A DNA stretch of 64,000 nucleotides, from NCBI RefSeq assembly GCF_013284035.1, contig NZ_CP054141.1, positions 3,658,001 through 3,722,000 on the forward strand, read 5' to 3'. A model generated the notes under the pieces. It ran no database searches. It worked only from the letters and a program-made list of their open reading frames with translations, and was not told the DNA's origin. The DNA is from Flavobacterium sp. M31R6. Its GTDB lineage: Bacteria; Bacteroidota; Bacteroidia; Flavobacteriales; Flavobacteriaceae. This document shows, piece by piece, positions 25,038 through 35,100 of the stretch (the first letter of the stretch is position 1; each line of letters opens with the position of its first letter). Both the position numbers and the translations under genes were made by a program.

Positions 25038-26096
25038 ATGATCAACCTGTACAACACGCACATTGAAACGTTATCCATACACCGTGTGGGAAACATGAGT
25101 CGTAACGAGCCTCTTTTTTTATCGGAAGAACCTTTTAGATTAAACGATGAGATTGTACCATTGATGAAAGAGTTTTTCTTTAAACCGTTTAAGGAAAAAG
25201 AAGAAAATTACTTTCAATTTGCTCACGAAGTGGATTTGGACTACAATGACATGTTTAAATATGCTACTGAAATTTTCAACAATCCAAGTGCTTTGCATGA
25301 TGTTTCCAAAAAGATGACCAACCACCTTTTTGAACAATCAAACCACCCGCATATCAAAAATGGTGAAGTATATGTAACTTATTTGACCAATTTAAGTATT
25401 GACAACAATGTAGTTGATGCCATCGGTATTTTCAAAAGTGAGATCCAATCCGACTTTTTACAGTTTGAAGAAAAAGGAACACAATTGGAAATGATATTGC
25501 AACATGGAGTAAGCTTAAGCAAACTGGACAAAGGTTGTTTGATTTTTAATTACAAAAAAGAAGAAGGATACAAAATTCTATCGGTTGACAGCAATCGTTA
25601 TGATGCCAGATATTGGTTGGAGCATTTTCTATCGGTAGATGCATTTGAGGATGAAAATTTTATCACCAAAAAATACTTGAAATTCTGTCAAGGTTTTGCT
25701 AAAGATGTTGTTTTCCCTGCCGAAGACAAAAAAGAAGAGGTAATGTTTATGAATCGTTCTGTAAATTATTTTGCAAAAAACGATCAATTTGAAGAAACCA
25801 ATTTCTTGAATGAAGTACTGGACAACCCAGACTTGATTCCAGAATTTAAAAATTATAAAGTAGACAAAGGAGAAAAATACAGTATTGAAGACGTAACCTC
25901 TTTCCCTATTGCCAATGCAGCGGTAAGCGACGCCAGAAAATCAATTAAGAACGTAATCAACCTTGATACTCATATCCAAATAAAAATGGATTTTATTAAT
26001 CCTGAAAGTGCCGAAAAATTTGTGGAAAAAGGATGGGACGAAGAAAAACAGATGTATTACTATTTGGTTTATTTCAATAAGGAAGAGAAATCTTAA
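25038..26096 (+). CDS. 37-kDa nucleoid-associated protein (NdpA/YejK-like)
   Basis: A 352-residue cytoplasmic protein matching the NA37/NdpA family: the N-terminus has ETLSIHRVGNMSRNEPLFLSEEPFRL, followed by the conserved HDVSKKMTNHLFEQSNHPHIKNGEVYVTYLTNL region and GDVGIFKSE-like IGIFKSEIQSDFLQF, then the C-terminal half with KIKMDFINPESAEKFVEKG. E. coli YejK copurifies with the nucleoid; its precise role is unknown. The start codon is only a few bases beyond a CTAAG repeat. A strong terminator follows the stop. Confidence 0.85.
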   Translation: MINLYNTHIETLSIHRVGNMSRNEPLFLSEEPFRLNDEIVPLMKEFFFKPFKEKEENYFQFAHEVDLDYNDMFKYATEIFNNPSALHDVSKKMTNHLFEQSNHPHIKNGEVYVTYLTNLSIDNNVVDAIGIFKSEIQSDFLQFEEKGTQLEMILQHGVSLSKLDKGCLIFNYKKEEGYKILSVDSNRYDARYWLEHFLSVDAFEDENFITKKYLKFCQGFAKDVVFPAEDKKEEVMFMNRSVNYFAKNDQFEETNFLNEVLDNPDLIPEFKNYKVDKGEKYSIEDVTSFPIANAAVSDARKSIKNVINLDTHIQIKMDFINPESAEKFVEKGWDEEKQMYYYLVYFNKEEKS

Positions 26097-26131
26097 TAAG
26101 TATTCGTAAAGAATTATTTCAATAAAATCAC

Positions 26132-26167
26132 AATCCCCAACTGCTTAGATAGTTGGGGATTTTTTTT
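26132..26167 (+). terminator. Strong Rho-independent terminator
   Basis: ATCCCCAACT pairs with AGTTGGGGAT around GCTTAGAT, followed by a run of eight T. It closes the nucleoid-associated gene and also covers the ATG at 26153 that would otherwise extend the next frame. Confidence 0.92.
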
Positions 26168-26257
26168 AACAATAAACTCTATCGATTTTATATAAATAAC
26201 ATTATTGTAAGATTTACACTTCTTTCAGTAAAAAAACACGCATTTCATCGGTTTTAT

Positions 26258-26288
26258 TTGAATTATAAGTGTTTTTTTTATACGTTTG
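26258..26288 (+). promoter_or_regulatory. Promoter TTG - 20 - TACGTTTG
   Basis: TTG at 26258-26260 and the exact box TACGTTTG at 26281-26288 give a full Bacteroidota promoter. The transcript should begin near 26294, 18 bases before the ATG at 26312. This decides the start of the following small gene. Confidence 0.75.
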
Positions 26289-26311
26289 TTGAAATTTATA
26301 ACCCCCACACT

Positions 26312-26554
26312 ATGAGCTTCTTAGATTTTATGTCGAAATTTGTCGATAAAAAAACTGCCTGTTCCATTTTTGGCCACAAAATAGTGACTGTCAGAAACGT
26401 AACAGGTCATTTCAAAGAATATAAATGCACCGTTTGTCAGGTTGAATTAACCAATGATTTACAGGACAGAAAAACATTTCTAACTCCTGAGTTAAAAAAA
26501 ATAAATGAAACTTTATTGAATCATTACACTAGAAAGAGACTTTCGTCAATGTAA
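26312..26554 (+). CDS. Small cysteine-containing protein, zinc-ribbon-like
   Basis: An 80-residue protein starting at ATG 26312 (MSFLDFMSKFVDKK); the open frame continues upstream to 26153, but that part lies across the terminator and promoter and is rejected. It contains C-x3-H-type spacing and a CTVC motif (ACSIFGHKIV...YKCTVCQVEL), a possible zinc knuckle formed by Cys-x3-4-His and Cys-x2-Cys. The C-terminus is helical and basic. I do not recognise the family. It has its own promoter and is convergent with the kinase-like gene. Confidence 0.65.
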   Translation: MSFLDFMSKFVDKKTACSIFGHKIVTVRNVTGHFKEYKCTVCQVELTNDLQDRKTFLTPELKKINETLLNHYTRKRLSSM

Positions 26555-26573
26555 TTGTTTTAAAATATTTTCT

Positions 26574-27641
26574 CTAAAATCCAGGTCTGAATAAATTGGA
26601 GCTATTGAAATTTCTGGTAACAAATTCAAAAGCGGCACTCAATACATTCCCCATTGATTTTGCATTTTTAAAATTCATGTCGTTCGTGTAACGATACAAT
26701 TCCAATTTGAGTTTATTCAAGTTTTCTTCTGTAGAGATATTGTCATTACCCATAATTTTCATCAGAATCTTAATCCTGCTTTCGGCAGTATTAATTCTTT
26801 TGGCCAATGCCGAGCGCTCTTCATTTTTATATTGTTCTATAGAACGATCCTGAAGTTTGTTCTTTATATTTTGAATCATAGGATAGTTTTCTTTGAAAAA
26901 CTGAGGTCGATACACTTTAAAATTTCCTTCATAACATTGTTGGTCAAAGTCAATTGGTCTAATTTTATAGACAACTTGATCAAAATCATGAATCGGAATA
27001 ACAACATAATTATACGATCTCATATCTCCCAACAAACGAATCATACAACGCTCATTGAACTTTACAAATTCTTTGGCAATTTGTGCCTTTTCGGTTTCAG
27101 AACATTTATTCAATAAAGTTTGCATAAAAACGTCCCCCGGAATTCCAGTGATATGCTCTTCTATCAAAGTATCTTTAAATACCAAAAAATTAATTTTGTA
27201 AGGAGAGAGAAGATGCTCTAATTCTAAACCATAAACTCTGGATGCATCGGCTTTTTTGATGTAAAAATAAGTGTAGTTGTCATTCAAAATATTTCTGACT
27301 TTTATTCTAAATGGCTTTGAGTTTCCAAAAGTACAATAGTCAATTGCATCAACATTCAAGTACTTCAAAATATCGGTATTACCATCGGAATACAATAATG
27401 AATATACTTTCTTAAGATTCAAATCGATCTCTTCTCGTTCAAACTCATTATAATATACCCTAATCCATAAGGTATCCTGATCATTTTTATCAAAAACACT
27501 TATTGCACCCGAAAATCGCAAAAGGTCATCATAAACAACAGGTTCTTTGGATACAAGATCAAATCGCTCCAGATAATTCATTAATGAACTATTTATAGGA
27601 TAACATGGTTTTTTAAAAAACATTAAAGGCGCCTCACTCAT
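26574..27641 (-). CDS. Unrecognised protein with kinase-like motifs
   Basis: A 355-residue soluble protein, not assigned by name. The order of certain residues resembles a eukaryotic-type/PI-kinase fold: YFYIKK (Lys 129/130, ATP-binding candidate), GLELEHL (Glu 140 or 142 of helix C), EEHITG (161-166, hinge-like), GDMRSYNY with D206-x4-N211 as catalytic loop, and IDFDQQ with D231 or D233 as metal ligand. The C-terminal ~110 residues are helical. It lacks a glycine loop that I can see. It may be an unusual kinase or a HipA/aminoglycoside-kinase-like relative. It is alone between a small zinc-ribbon gene and a repeat-filled gap. Confidence 0.6.
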   Translation of the reverse strand: MSEAPLMFFKKPCYPINSSLMNYLERFDLVSKEPVVYDDLLRFSGAISVFDKNDQDTLWIRVYYNEFEREEIDLNLKKVYSLLYSDGNTDILKYLNVDAIDYCTFGNSKPFRIKVRNILNDNYTYFYIKKADASRVYGLELEHLLSPYKINFLVFKDTLIEEHITGIPGDVFMQTLLNKCSETEKAQIAKEFVKFNERCMIRLLGDMRSYNYVVIPIHDFDQVVYKIRPIDFDQQCYEGNFKVYRPQFFKENYPMIQNIKNKLQDRSIEQYKNEERSALAKRINTAESRIKILMKIMGNDNISTEENLNKLKLELYRYTNDMNFKNAKSMGNVLSAAFEFVTRNFNSSNLFRPGF

Positions 27642-28009
27642 TTCAGGTAGATTTGTTACAAATTTACATCAATACGGTTGTTTATTCAAGGTCTTTCCCT
27701 TTTTAAATCAATAAAAGCATTTGATTTTAAGCTGCTAAACAGTTTCTTACCATCTCACAAACCAAGATTCCTCAGTAGAAAAAATGTCACGAAGATTCGC
27801 AAAGGACGCGCAAAGATGCGCAAAAGGAAAAACGAATTCTATAAATGGCCCATAAAAATCTTTGTGAAACTTTGCGAATTCTTCGTGGTCCTTTGCGTAA
27901 TAAAATCTAATGCTGATTCTGGGATAAATGTGTTCTAAATGAAAATATTCGAATCCTTAGAGTAACAAAAACAAAGCAAACTCGTCCTATACAAAAAACA
28001 CTTACTAAT
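27642..28009. other. Intergenic region with a family B repeat
   Basis: This 368-base gap lies between the divergent kinase-like gene and the ABC ATPase. It holds the second CACGAAG inverted repeat (27788-27904). The open frame at 27678-27938 runs through the repeat and has a composition set by it, so it is not accepted as a gene. I see no clear promoter box for the ABC operon. Confidence 0.7.
27788..27904. repeat. CACGAAG...CTTCGTG inverted repeat (family B, copy 2)
   Basis: Left arm: CACGAAGATTCGCAAAGG, ACGCGCAAAGATGCGCAAAAGG. Right arm: TTTGTGAAACTTTGCGAATT, CTTCGTGGTCCTTTGCGTAA. The two arms pair over CACGAAG-ATTCGCAAAG with CTTTGCGAAT-TCTTCGTG. Word order is as at 23722-23846 but the centre is unrelated. 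Confidence 0.78.
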
Positions 28010-28903
28010 TTGGAAACAATTCTTTCAATACATAACCTCAACAAGCGTTATGGCAGTCTTCAAGCTTTAAAAAATGTTTCGTTAGAAATAAAAAAAGGCA
28101 ATGTTTATGGTATTCTAGGCCCAAATGGAAGTGGAAAATCGACTACTTTGGGTATCGTTCTCAACGTAGTGAACAAAACTTCTGGTGAATACAGTTGGTT
28201 TGATGGAAATCTTCAAACACATGAAGCTCTGAAAAAAGTGGGAGCGATTATTGAAAGACCCAATTTTTACCCTTACATGACCGCTCAGGAAAACCTGAAA
28301 TTGGTTTGTAAAATAAAAAACATCAATTACTCCAAAATTCAGGAGAAATTAGAATTGGTAGGTCTCAACGATAGAAAAGACAGCAAATTCAGCACTTTTT
28401 CTTTAGGAATGAAACAACGTTTAGCCATTGCTTCTGCCCTGTTAAATGATCCTGAGATTTTGATATTAGACGAACCTACAAATGGACTAGATCCTCAAGG
28501 AATTCATCAAATAAGGGACATCATCAAACAAATTGCTTCAAAAGGCACGACCATTTTATTGGCTTCACATTTGTTGGACGAAGTCGAAAAAGTATGTACT
28601 CATGTTATGGTTTTAAGAAAAGGAGAAATTCTTTATACCGGCCCTGTTGATGGTATCTCTGCCAATGAAGGATTCTTCGAATTGCAGGCGGATGACATTG
28701 ACAATTTAGTTCGAGTATTGAATACCCATCCAGCTGTTGAAAAAATTACTGCATCCGAAGGGAAAGTTTTGGTTTACTTAAAAACAAAATTAGAGTCCAA
28801 AGATTTGAATCAGTTTCTATTTTCCAACAACATCTGTTTAAGCCATCTGGTAAAACGTAAAAACAGCTTGGAAGAGCAGTTTTTAGAATTAACGAAACAA
28901 TAG
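28010..28903 (+). CDS. ABC transporter ATP-binding protein
   Basis: A 297-residue ATPase with Walker A GILGPNGSGKSTT (near residues 38-50), a Q loop in the IIERPNFYPYMTAQENL region, the signature FSLGMKQRLAIA (near 137), Walker B EILILDEPTNGLDP and the H-loop LLASHLLDE. The C-terminal ~80 residues are the regulatory tail common to drug/lantibiotic-type ATPases (BcrA/CcmA-like). The start is a TTG (TTGGAAACAATTC): no ATG is available in a suitable place, and METILSIHNL is a normal N-terminus for this family. It is co-transcribed with the permease. The exported substrate is unknown. Confidence 0.92.
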   Translation: METILSIHNLNKRYGSLQALKNVSLEIKKGNVYGILGPNGSGKSTTLGIVLNVVNKTSGEYSWFDGNLQTHEALKKVGAIIERPNFYPYMTAQENLKLVCKIKNINYSKIQEKLELVGLNDRKDSKFSTFSLGMKQRLAIASALLNDPEILILDEPTNGLDPQGIHQIRDIIKQIASKGTTILLASHLLDEVEKVCTHVMVLRKGEILYTGPVDGISANEGFFELQADDIDNLVRVLNTHPAVEKITASEGKVLVYLKTKLESKDLNQFLFSNNICLSHLVKRKNSLEEQFLELTKQ

Positions 28904-28968
28904 CAAAAAGGCAATAGCAAATGTCAATTTCAATGGCAATGGCAATGCAAAAATCTAAAATTAAAAAC
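28904..28968. repeat. CAATAGCAA / CAATGGCAATGG low-complexity spacer
   Basis: The gap between the ABC genes consists of CAATAGCAA, GGCAATAGCAAATG, TTTCAATGGCAATGGCAATG words. It is open in the permease frame, but its content is repeat-like and unlike the protein start that follows. It may be related to the tandem 12-mer at 16713. Confidence 0.55.
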
Positions 28969-29805
28969 ATGAAACGATTACTCTCTATAGAATTACAAAA
29001 AATATGGCTAAACAAAGCAAGTCGTGTCTTGACTTTGACCTACTTTATATTACTTTCTTTTATTGCTTTGATTGCCTCCATTAGGTTTGACATTGGTAAC
29101 ATTCATTTTCAAGTTGCCGAAATGGGTATTTTTAATTTCCCTTATATCTGGCATTTCAACACTTATATTGCCGCTATTTTAAAACTCTTTTTGGCTATTG
29201 TGATTGTTTCGATGATGGCGAATGAATACAGTTACGGCACTTTAAAACAAAACCTAATTGACGGATTAAGCAAGAAAGAATTTATACTTTCTAAATTCGT
29301 AACCATAGTATTGTTTTCATTATGCTCAACTGTTTTTGTTTTTGTAATGACCTTAATTCTTGGTTATAGCTTTTCGTCATATACTGAAATTGGTATTGTC
29401 TTTTCTGATTTAGAATATGTCTTAGCCTTTTTTATAAAGTTGGTTGGATTTTTCTCTTTCTGTTTATTCTTAGGAATATTGGTAAAACGATCCGCTTTTG
29501 CATTGGGATTTTTATTGGTTTGGAATATTATCGAAGCCATTGCAAAAGGAATTTTGAACTTTCGTCTTTTTCCGGAAGGCAAAACAGCAGGCTATATCAC
29601 TCAATTTTTTCCATTGGAAGCAATGTCTAATTTAATATTAGAGCCATTTTCCAGATTATCGCTTATTAAATCAATTGGCGACCAAATGGGCGTTGAAAAT
29701 CTCAAGGATTATAGTGTTCCTTTTTCCGCAATTGTAATCGTTTTATGTTGGACCATTATCTTTCTATTCCTATCCTATAGAATATTAAAAAACAGAGATT
29801 TGTAG
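28969..29805 (+). CDS. ABC-2 type transporter permease
   Basis: A 278-residue membrane protein counted from the ATG at 28969 (MKRLLSIELQKIWLNKASR), which is the usual N-terminus of these permeases; the frame opens earlier at 28921, but those 16 residues come from a low-complexity repeat. It has six hydrophobic segments, with SIELQKIW before helix 1, the conserved ANEYSYGTLKQNLIDGLSKKEFI segment in the first cytosolic loop and helices at about 110-260. It forms the channel of the export system whose ATPase precedes it. Substrate not known. Confidence 0.88.
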   Translation: MKRLLSIELQKIWLNKASRVLTLTYFILLSFIALIASIRFDIGNIHFQVAEMGIFNFPYIWHFNTYIAAILKLFLAIVIVSMMANEYSYGTLKQNLIDGLSKKEFILSKFVTIVLFSLCSTVFVFVMTLILGYSFSSYTEIGIVFSDLEYVLAFFIKLVGFFSFCLFLGILVKRSAFALGFLLVWNIIEAIAKGILNFRLFPEGKTAGYITQFFPLEAMSNLILEPFSRLSLIKSIGDQMGVENLKDYSVPFSAIVIVLCWTIIFLFLSYRILKNRDL

Positions 29806-29813
29806 TATATTTG
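29806..29813 (+). promoter_or_regulatory. TATATTTG box 5 bases before an ATG
   Basis: An exact TAnnTTTG box ends 5 bases before the ATG at 29819. If used, transcription would begin at or next to the start codon, giving a leaderless message. No TTG at the -33 position was seen, so this may be chance. Confidence 0.3.
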
Positions 29814-29818
29814 TTTCT

Positions 29819-32152
29819 ATGAATCCTCCGAAGTTACTAGTACAAATTATTCTTTTGTTCACCTTGGGCATTGTAAATGCTCAAGTCATAACTGTAGATG
29901 ATACCCAAACTGCTCAACAACTAATTGAGAATGTTTTGGTAAAAAGTACTTGTGCCAATGTTTCCAATTTCAATGCAACGGGAGACAACTTTACATCTGG
30001 TCAAAACAGTTATGCTTATTTCAATGCCGGTACCAGTAATTTCCCCCTTAAAGAAGGGGTTTTATTGAGTACGTCAAGCAGTAAAGAAGCTATTGGGCCA
30101 TATCAAAACCAAAAAGGAGTAGGAAGTCCATCGTGGAAAGGAGATACCGATTTAGATCAAACATTAGGTATAACCAGCATTAACGCCACTGTACTCGAAT
30201 TTGATTTTGTTCCTTTAACCACTTCCATCAGTTTCAATTACATTTTTGCATCCAATGAATACCAACTGTATTTTCCTTGCGAATTTTCGGATGCTTTTGC
30301 TTTTTTGATTAAGGAAAAAGGAAGTACAGATAACTATAAAAACATTGCCGTATTACCTGGAACCACAACCCCAGTATCTTCCAAAAATGTCCATCCTACC
30401 ATAAATAATGTAGTAGATGCATTAGGAACCTCTCATTCAGGATGTCCTGCTATAAATGAATCCTATTTTGGCGGCTATAATAACGCGTCAAGTCCAATTA
30501 ATTATAGTGGACAAATTGTAAAAATGAATGCCCATACTGATGTAATTATCGGTAAAACATATCATATCAAATTAGTGATTGCCGATGATAAATACCAATA
30601 TTATGATTCAGCCATATTCTTGGAAGCAGGAAGTTTTTCGGCAGATATCGACTTAGGGCCAGATCGTACCGCTGCAACGAACAATCCTTTGTGTTATGGC
30701 GAAAATTTCACAATTGACACCAAACTCCCGACAAATTATGCTTACGAATGGTATAAAGACGGTTCAACAACTCCAATTCAAGGTGAAACAAAACCAACTC
30801 TTACTATTTCTGATGCTGGCACTTATAAAGTAAAAGTTACTTTAACTCCAGCGACTTGTACCGCCGAAGATGAAATAAAAATAGAATATGCGCCTCAAAT
30901 CACTGTAAACAATACAACTTTATATCAATGTGATGATAACGGCGATGGAATCTCGGTATTTGATTTAACCAAAGTCGATAACATCGTAAAAAACAATGAT
31001 CCAAAATTGACAAAATTGGTTTATTATAAATCGTTGTCTGATGCCCAAAATGAAATAAATCCAATAAAGAATCCATCGACCTATACTAATTCGGTTCCCA
31101 ATGAAATTCTTACTGCCCGAGTAAGCAATGACTTTGGTTGTACTAATTATGCCCAATTGAATTTATCGATATCCAATAATCCCATCGCAACACAAAATCC
31201 AATAGAAAGTTGTGATGCAGATGCATTGCAGGATGGGATAACACAATTTGATTTGAATGCAAAAGTTACACCACAAGTGATTAATGGATTAGCTTCTGGT
31301 TTGACTGTTGAGTATTACCTAAATCAAATCGATGCCATTGCTCAAAAAAACCAATTACCCAATCTTTTTACCAATACAGTTCCAAATCAACAAATCATTT
31401 ATGCCCGGATTGTTAATGGTCCGGATTGTTATAAAATCACTCCTGAAACACTTGTTGTAAACACTTTTGATCCACCCAATTTTCAGGACGAAACAACTGG
31501 ACTATGTGATGGTTCCAGCAAAGTTTTGACTGTTGATAGCGGATTTTCCAGTTATCTATGGAGTAATGGCGCAACAACCAATACAACAAATGTGACATCT
31601 CCAGGAGAATACACAGTAATTGTAACAAGCTCAAAAGGGTGCCAAAAAACAAAAAAATACATCGTTACCCCTTCTGGCATTGGAACTATCACTGATGTAG
31701 CCGTTTCTGATTTTGCCGGATCCGAAAACTCCGTCTCACTGTCATATTCAGGTAATGGAGATTACGAATTTTCACTAGATGGTAATTTTTACCAAGACAG
31801 TCCAATTTTTAAAGGGCTCAGTGCTGGAATCTATTGGGCTACAGTGAGAGACAAAAACGGTTGTGGCACTTCTGTTCCCTACAAAGTCTATGTGTTAGAT
31901 TATCCTCGTTTCTTTACACCAAATAATGATGGATTTAACGATATTTGGAAAATTAAAAATCTGGAAGCTCTCCCAAAATCAACCATAACGATTTTTGACC
32001 GCTATGGAAAATTATTAAAACAGCTCAACGCCACAAGCAATGGCTGGAACGGAACTTATACCGGAAAAGACCTTCCTTCAGATGATTATTGGTTTTCCAT
32101 AACTTTTGAAGACGGAAAAATAATAAAAGGTCATTTTTCTTTAAAAAGATAG
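29819..32152 (+). CDS. T9SS type B surface protein with choice-of-anchor L domain
   Basis: A 777-residue exported protein. A signal peptide (residues ~1-21, GIVNAQ) is followed by a choice-of-anchor L-type domain (residues ~25-270) with VTVDDTQTAQQLIENVLVKSTCANVSNFNATG and SFNYIFASNEYQLYFPCEFSDAFAFLI. The middle has Ig-like beta segments with paired cysteines. The C-terminal ~85 residues are the gliding/T9SS type B sorting domain: FFTPNNDGFNDIWKIKNL, TITIFDRYGKLLKQL, NGWNGTYTGKDLPSDDYWFSI, GHFSLKR. The protein would cross the outer membrane through the type IX system and remain on the surface or be released. A likely adhesin; ligand unknown. A close companion follows at 32175. Confidence 0.92.
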   Translation: MNPPKLLVQIILLFTLGIVNAQVITVDDTQTAQQLIENVLVKSTCANVSNFNATGDNFTSGQNSYAYFNAGTSNFPLKEGVLLSTSSSKEAIGPYQNQKGVGSPSWKGDTDLDQTLGITSINATVLEFDFVPLTTSISFNYIFASNEYQLYFPCEFSDAFAFLIKEKGSTDNYKNIAVLPGTTTPVSSKNVHPTINNVVDALGTSHSGCPAINESYFGGYNNASSPINYSGQIVKMNAHTDVIIGKTYHIKLVIADDKYQYYDSAIFLEAGSFSADIDLGPDRTAATNNPLCYGENFTIDTKLPTNYAYEWYKDGSTTPIQGETKPTLTISDAGTYKVKVTLTPATCTAEDEIKIEYAPQITVNNTTLYQCDDNGDGISVFDLTKVDNIVKNNDPKLTKLVYYKSLSDAQNEINPIKNPSTYTNSVPNEILTARVSNDFGCTNYAQLNLSISNNPIATQNPIESCDADALQDGITQFDLNAKVTPQVINGLASGLTVEYYLNQIDAIAQKNQLPNLFTNTVPNQQIIYARIVNGPDCYKITPETLVVNTFDPPNFQDETTGLCDGSSKVLTVDSGFSSYLWSNGATTNTTNVTSPGEYTVIVTSSKGCQKTKKYIVTPSGIGTITDVAVSDFAGSENSVSLSYSGNGDYEFSLDGNFYQDSPIFKGLSAGIYWATVRDKNGCGTSVPYKVYVLDYPRFFTPNNDGFNDIWKIKNLEALPKSTITIFDRYGKLLKQLNATSNGWNGTYTGKDLPSDDYWFSITFEDGKIIKGHFSLKR

Positions 32153-32174
32153 CTTTTATCAATATTTTTAACAA

Positions 32175-35100
32175 ATGAAAAACACCTTATTAGTCCTCAT
32201 ATCCTTTTTCAGTTTAAGTTGTTTTGCTCAGTTCAGCAAAACGCATTATATACCGCCATTAATTTCAGCAACTGGACTTGTTGAAGATCAATATTTATAC
32301 ATCTCAACACCCAGTCTTACCAATGTAAACTTTAAGATAATTCCAAATGGTGGCAGCGTCATATATGGAACCGTAAACAGTAGCAATCCTTATCGCTATA
32401 GTATTGGAGCTGGTGATGATACCCAACTATTCACCCCACTAACCAATACTGGGATTGTAGCCAATAAAGGATACGTAGTTGAAGCCGAAGATTTAATCTA
32501 TGTAAGCGCCAGAGTCAATGCTGGAATCAATAACAACAGAGGTTACAATCACGCAGGAGGATTAGTTTCTAAAGGGAATAGTGCACTCGGAACCACTTTT
32601 AGACTAGGTGCAATGTTGAATCCACTTTTTGATCCAACATTATTGAATTTTGCTTCTATACTCGCCACGGAAAACGGAACCAAAGTCACCATTTCAAACC
32701 TTCAAAACGGAACCAAACTGTTGGACGGCTCTACTGTTTCTGGCCCCATTACAGTTACTTTGAATAAAAACGAAAGTTATGTGCTCGCATTACAGAACTA
32801 CGATGATGGTAGTACTATTTCAAATAGCTCAAAAATAATTGGTGCATTGGTAACCTCAGATAAACCCGTTGTAGTCAACTCGGGTTCGTTTGGAGGAAGT
32901 AACAGTTCAGTAATGGGAATGAATCCAAATAGTGGTGGCTTGTCTCCTGCAGGAAGGGATGTAGGTTTTGACCAAATTGTTTCATTGGAAAAAACAGGAA
33001 AAGAATATGTATTTGTAAAAGGAATTGGAACAGATGAATTGGAACGTGTTTTATTAGTGGCACATTCCGATAATACCCAAATTTACCTCAATGGCAATGC
33101 TACACCATTCAAAACACTTAACGAAGGAGAATACATTGCTCTCGATGGGAGCCAATTCATCAATGGAAATTTATATATTACCGCAACCGAAAATCTGTTT
33201 GCTTATCAGAGTATTGGAGGATCGGATTCTCCTGCCAATCAAAACTTATTTTTTGTTCCTCCCATAAATTGTTCTACACCCAATACCGTCGATAATATTC
33301 CTCAAATTCAATCTATAGGAAATACAACATTTAATGGAATCTTAAATATCGTAACCGAATCCGGAGCCACTGTTTTATTAAACAACGGCCCCATTACTTC
33401 TCCTCCAATTGCTATTACAGGAAATTCAAAATTCGTACGATACACTATATCAGGCTTATCTGGAAATATAGCGGTAAAATCAACCAAACAAGTATATGTA
33501 TCCTATTTTGGAACAAATGGTGCGGCAACTTATGGAGGGTATTATTCTGGTTTTGATTTGAAACCAGAAATTGTATCCAGTAAAATAGCCGTTGCCAATT
33601 CCTCCTGTATTCCAAATGTATCTTTAAAAATAAATTCATTATCATCCTATGATACTTTTCAGTGGTATAAAGACGACCTCCTGATACCATCAGCTACCAA
33701 CATCAGCTATACTCCTACAAATCCAGGTTATTACCAAGTACGAGGAAGTATATCCGGTTGTTTAAGTGATGTATATTCAGATAAAATACCTGTTAGTGAC
33801 TGCCCGCTGGACTCTGACAATGATGGAGCCAATAATAATATAGATATTGATTGGGATAATGACGGAATTCTGAATACTGACGAAAGCAACTTTATTTTTG
33901 TAACTCAAGCAAATCCTTTATTGGGCAGCAACTTTAATGGATCAGTTACTGGAAACGGAACGGTAAGTGGTTATCCAACTTATGGTTTTGTTTCTACTAT
34001 TCCCGAAGGAAAAAACAGTTCAAACACTTATACAGTCAACTTTACCAAACCTGAAAAAATATTTTTTCAGTATATTATAGATGGAAACGTACAAACTACA
34101 CCAATTACTGACCTTGCCAATTCAGAAGGTGATTTTGTTGTATCTGTTCCTTCCAATGAGACATTAACAATAACCGACCCAAATAATCAACTACTCATCG
34201 ATACTAATTTTGATGGGATTTATGAAAGTGGTGTCAAAGAATTTACTTCTTTTGAAATTCGTTTTCGTCTAAAAAGTACTGTCCCTGCACCAGCCGGTTC
34301 ATTGACTTTTAAAATCGAGGGATATGACATCACTTCGTTAATTTTTAAACACAACAATCTTTCAGACACAACAACTAATAGTGCTTCATTCAGCATCAAT
34401 ACAAAAGATCCTTTTGATTCCGATTTAGACGGTATACCAGATGCCTTCGATATTGACAAAGACAACGATGGAATTCCTGACTATATTGAAGGACAAGGAA
34501 AAGGCTTTAAATCGCTTTCAGGTGTAGACAGCAATAAAGATGGATTGGACAATAATTTTGAACCTGGATTAAACCCAGTTAATTCTGATGCCGATCTTAA
34601 TGGTAGCTATTATTATGTGAAAGATGTATTGGATTTAGATAGTGACAATGACGGCATTTATGATGTTGTCGAAGCAGGACACAACGCTTTGGATAGCAAT
34701 AATGACGGAAGAGTTGATGGCAATGTTGGAACGAATGGCTTATTAGATATTTTGGAAAGCGCACCTGATAGCGGAGTATTAAAATACTCCATTGCCGATT
34801 CAGATGCTGATGGTGAATTAAATTATATTGAAAAAGACAGTGACAATGATGGCTGTAATGATGTAATTGAAGCTGGTTTTACTGATCCAGATTTTGACGG
34901 TCAATTAGGAAATACTCCAATTGTAGTGGATTCAAAAGGAATCGTAACCAGCAGAACAAACGGCTACACCGTTCCAAATACTAATTATATTGTAGCAACT
35001 CCAATTCTTGTTACAACACAACCTCAAAATCAATCTGTTTGTGAATTACAAAATGGCTCTTTTACAATTGAATCTAATGCCGATGGTTTTAAATGGCAAT

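Noticed and set aside
26153..26311. Upstream extension of the small cysteine protein to ATG 26153
   Set aside because: It begins inside a strong terminator and crosses the -33/-7 promoter at 26258-26288; the ATG at 26312 is the first after the predicted start of transcription.
27678..27938. Open frame of 86 codons upstream of the ABC genes
   Set aside because: It runs through the CACGAAG inverted repeat, its residues (RKNVTKIRKGRAKMRKRKN) are dictated by the repeat words, and it has no promoter or ribosome site.
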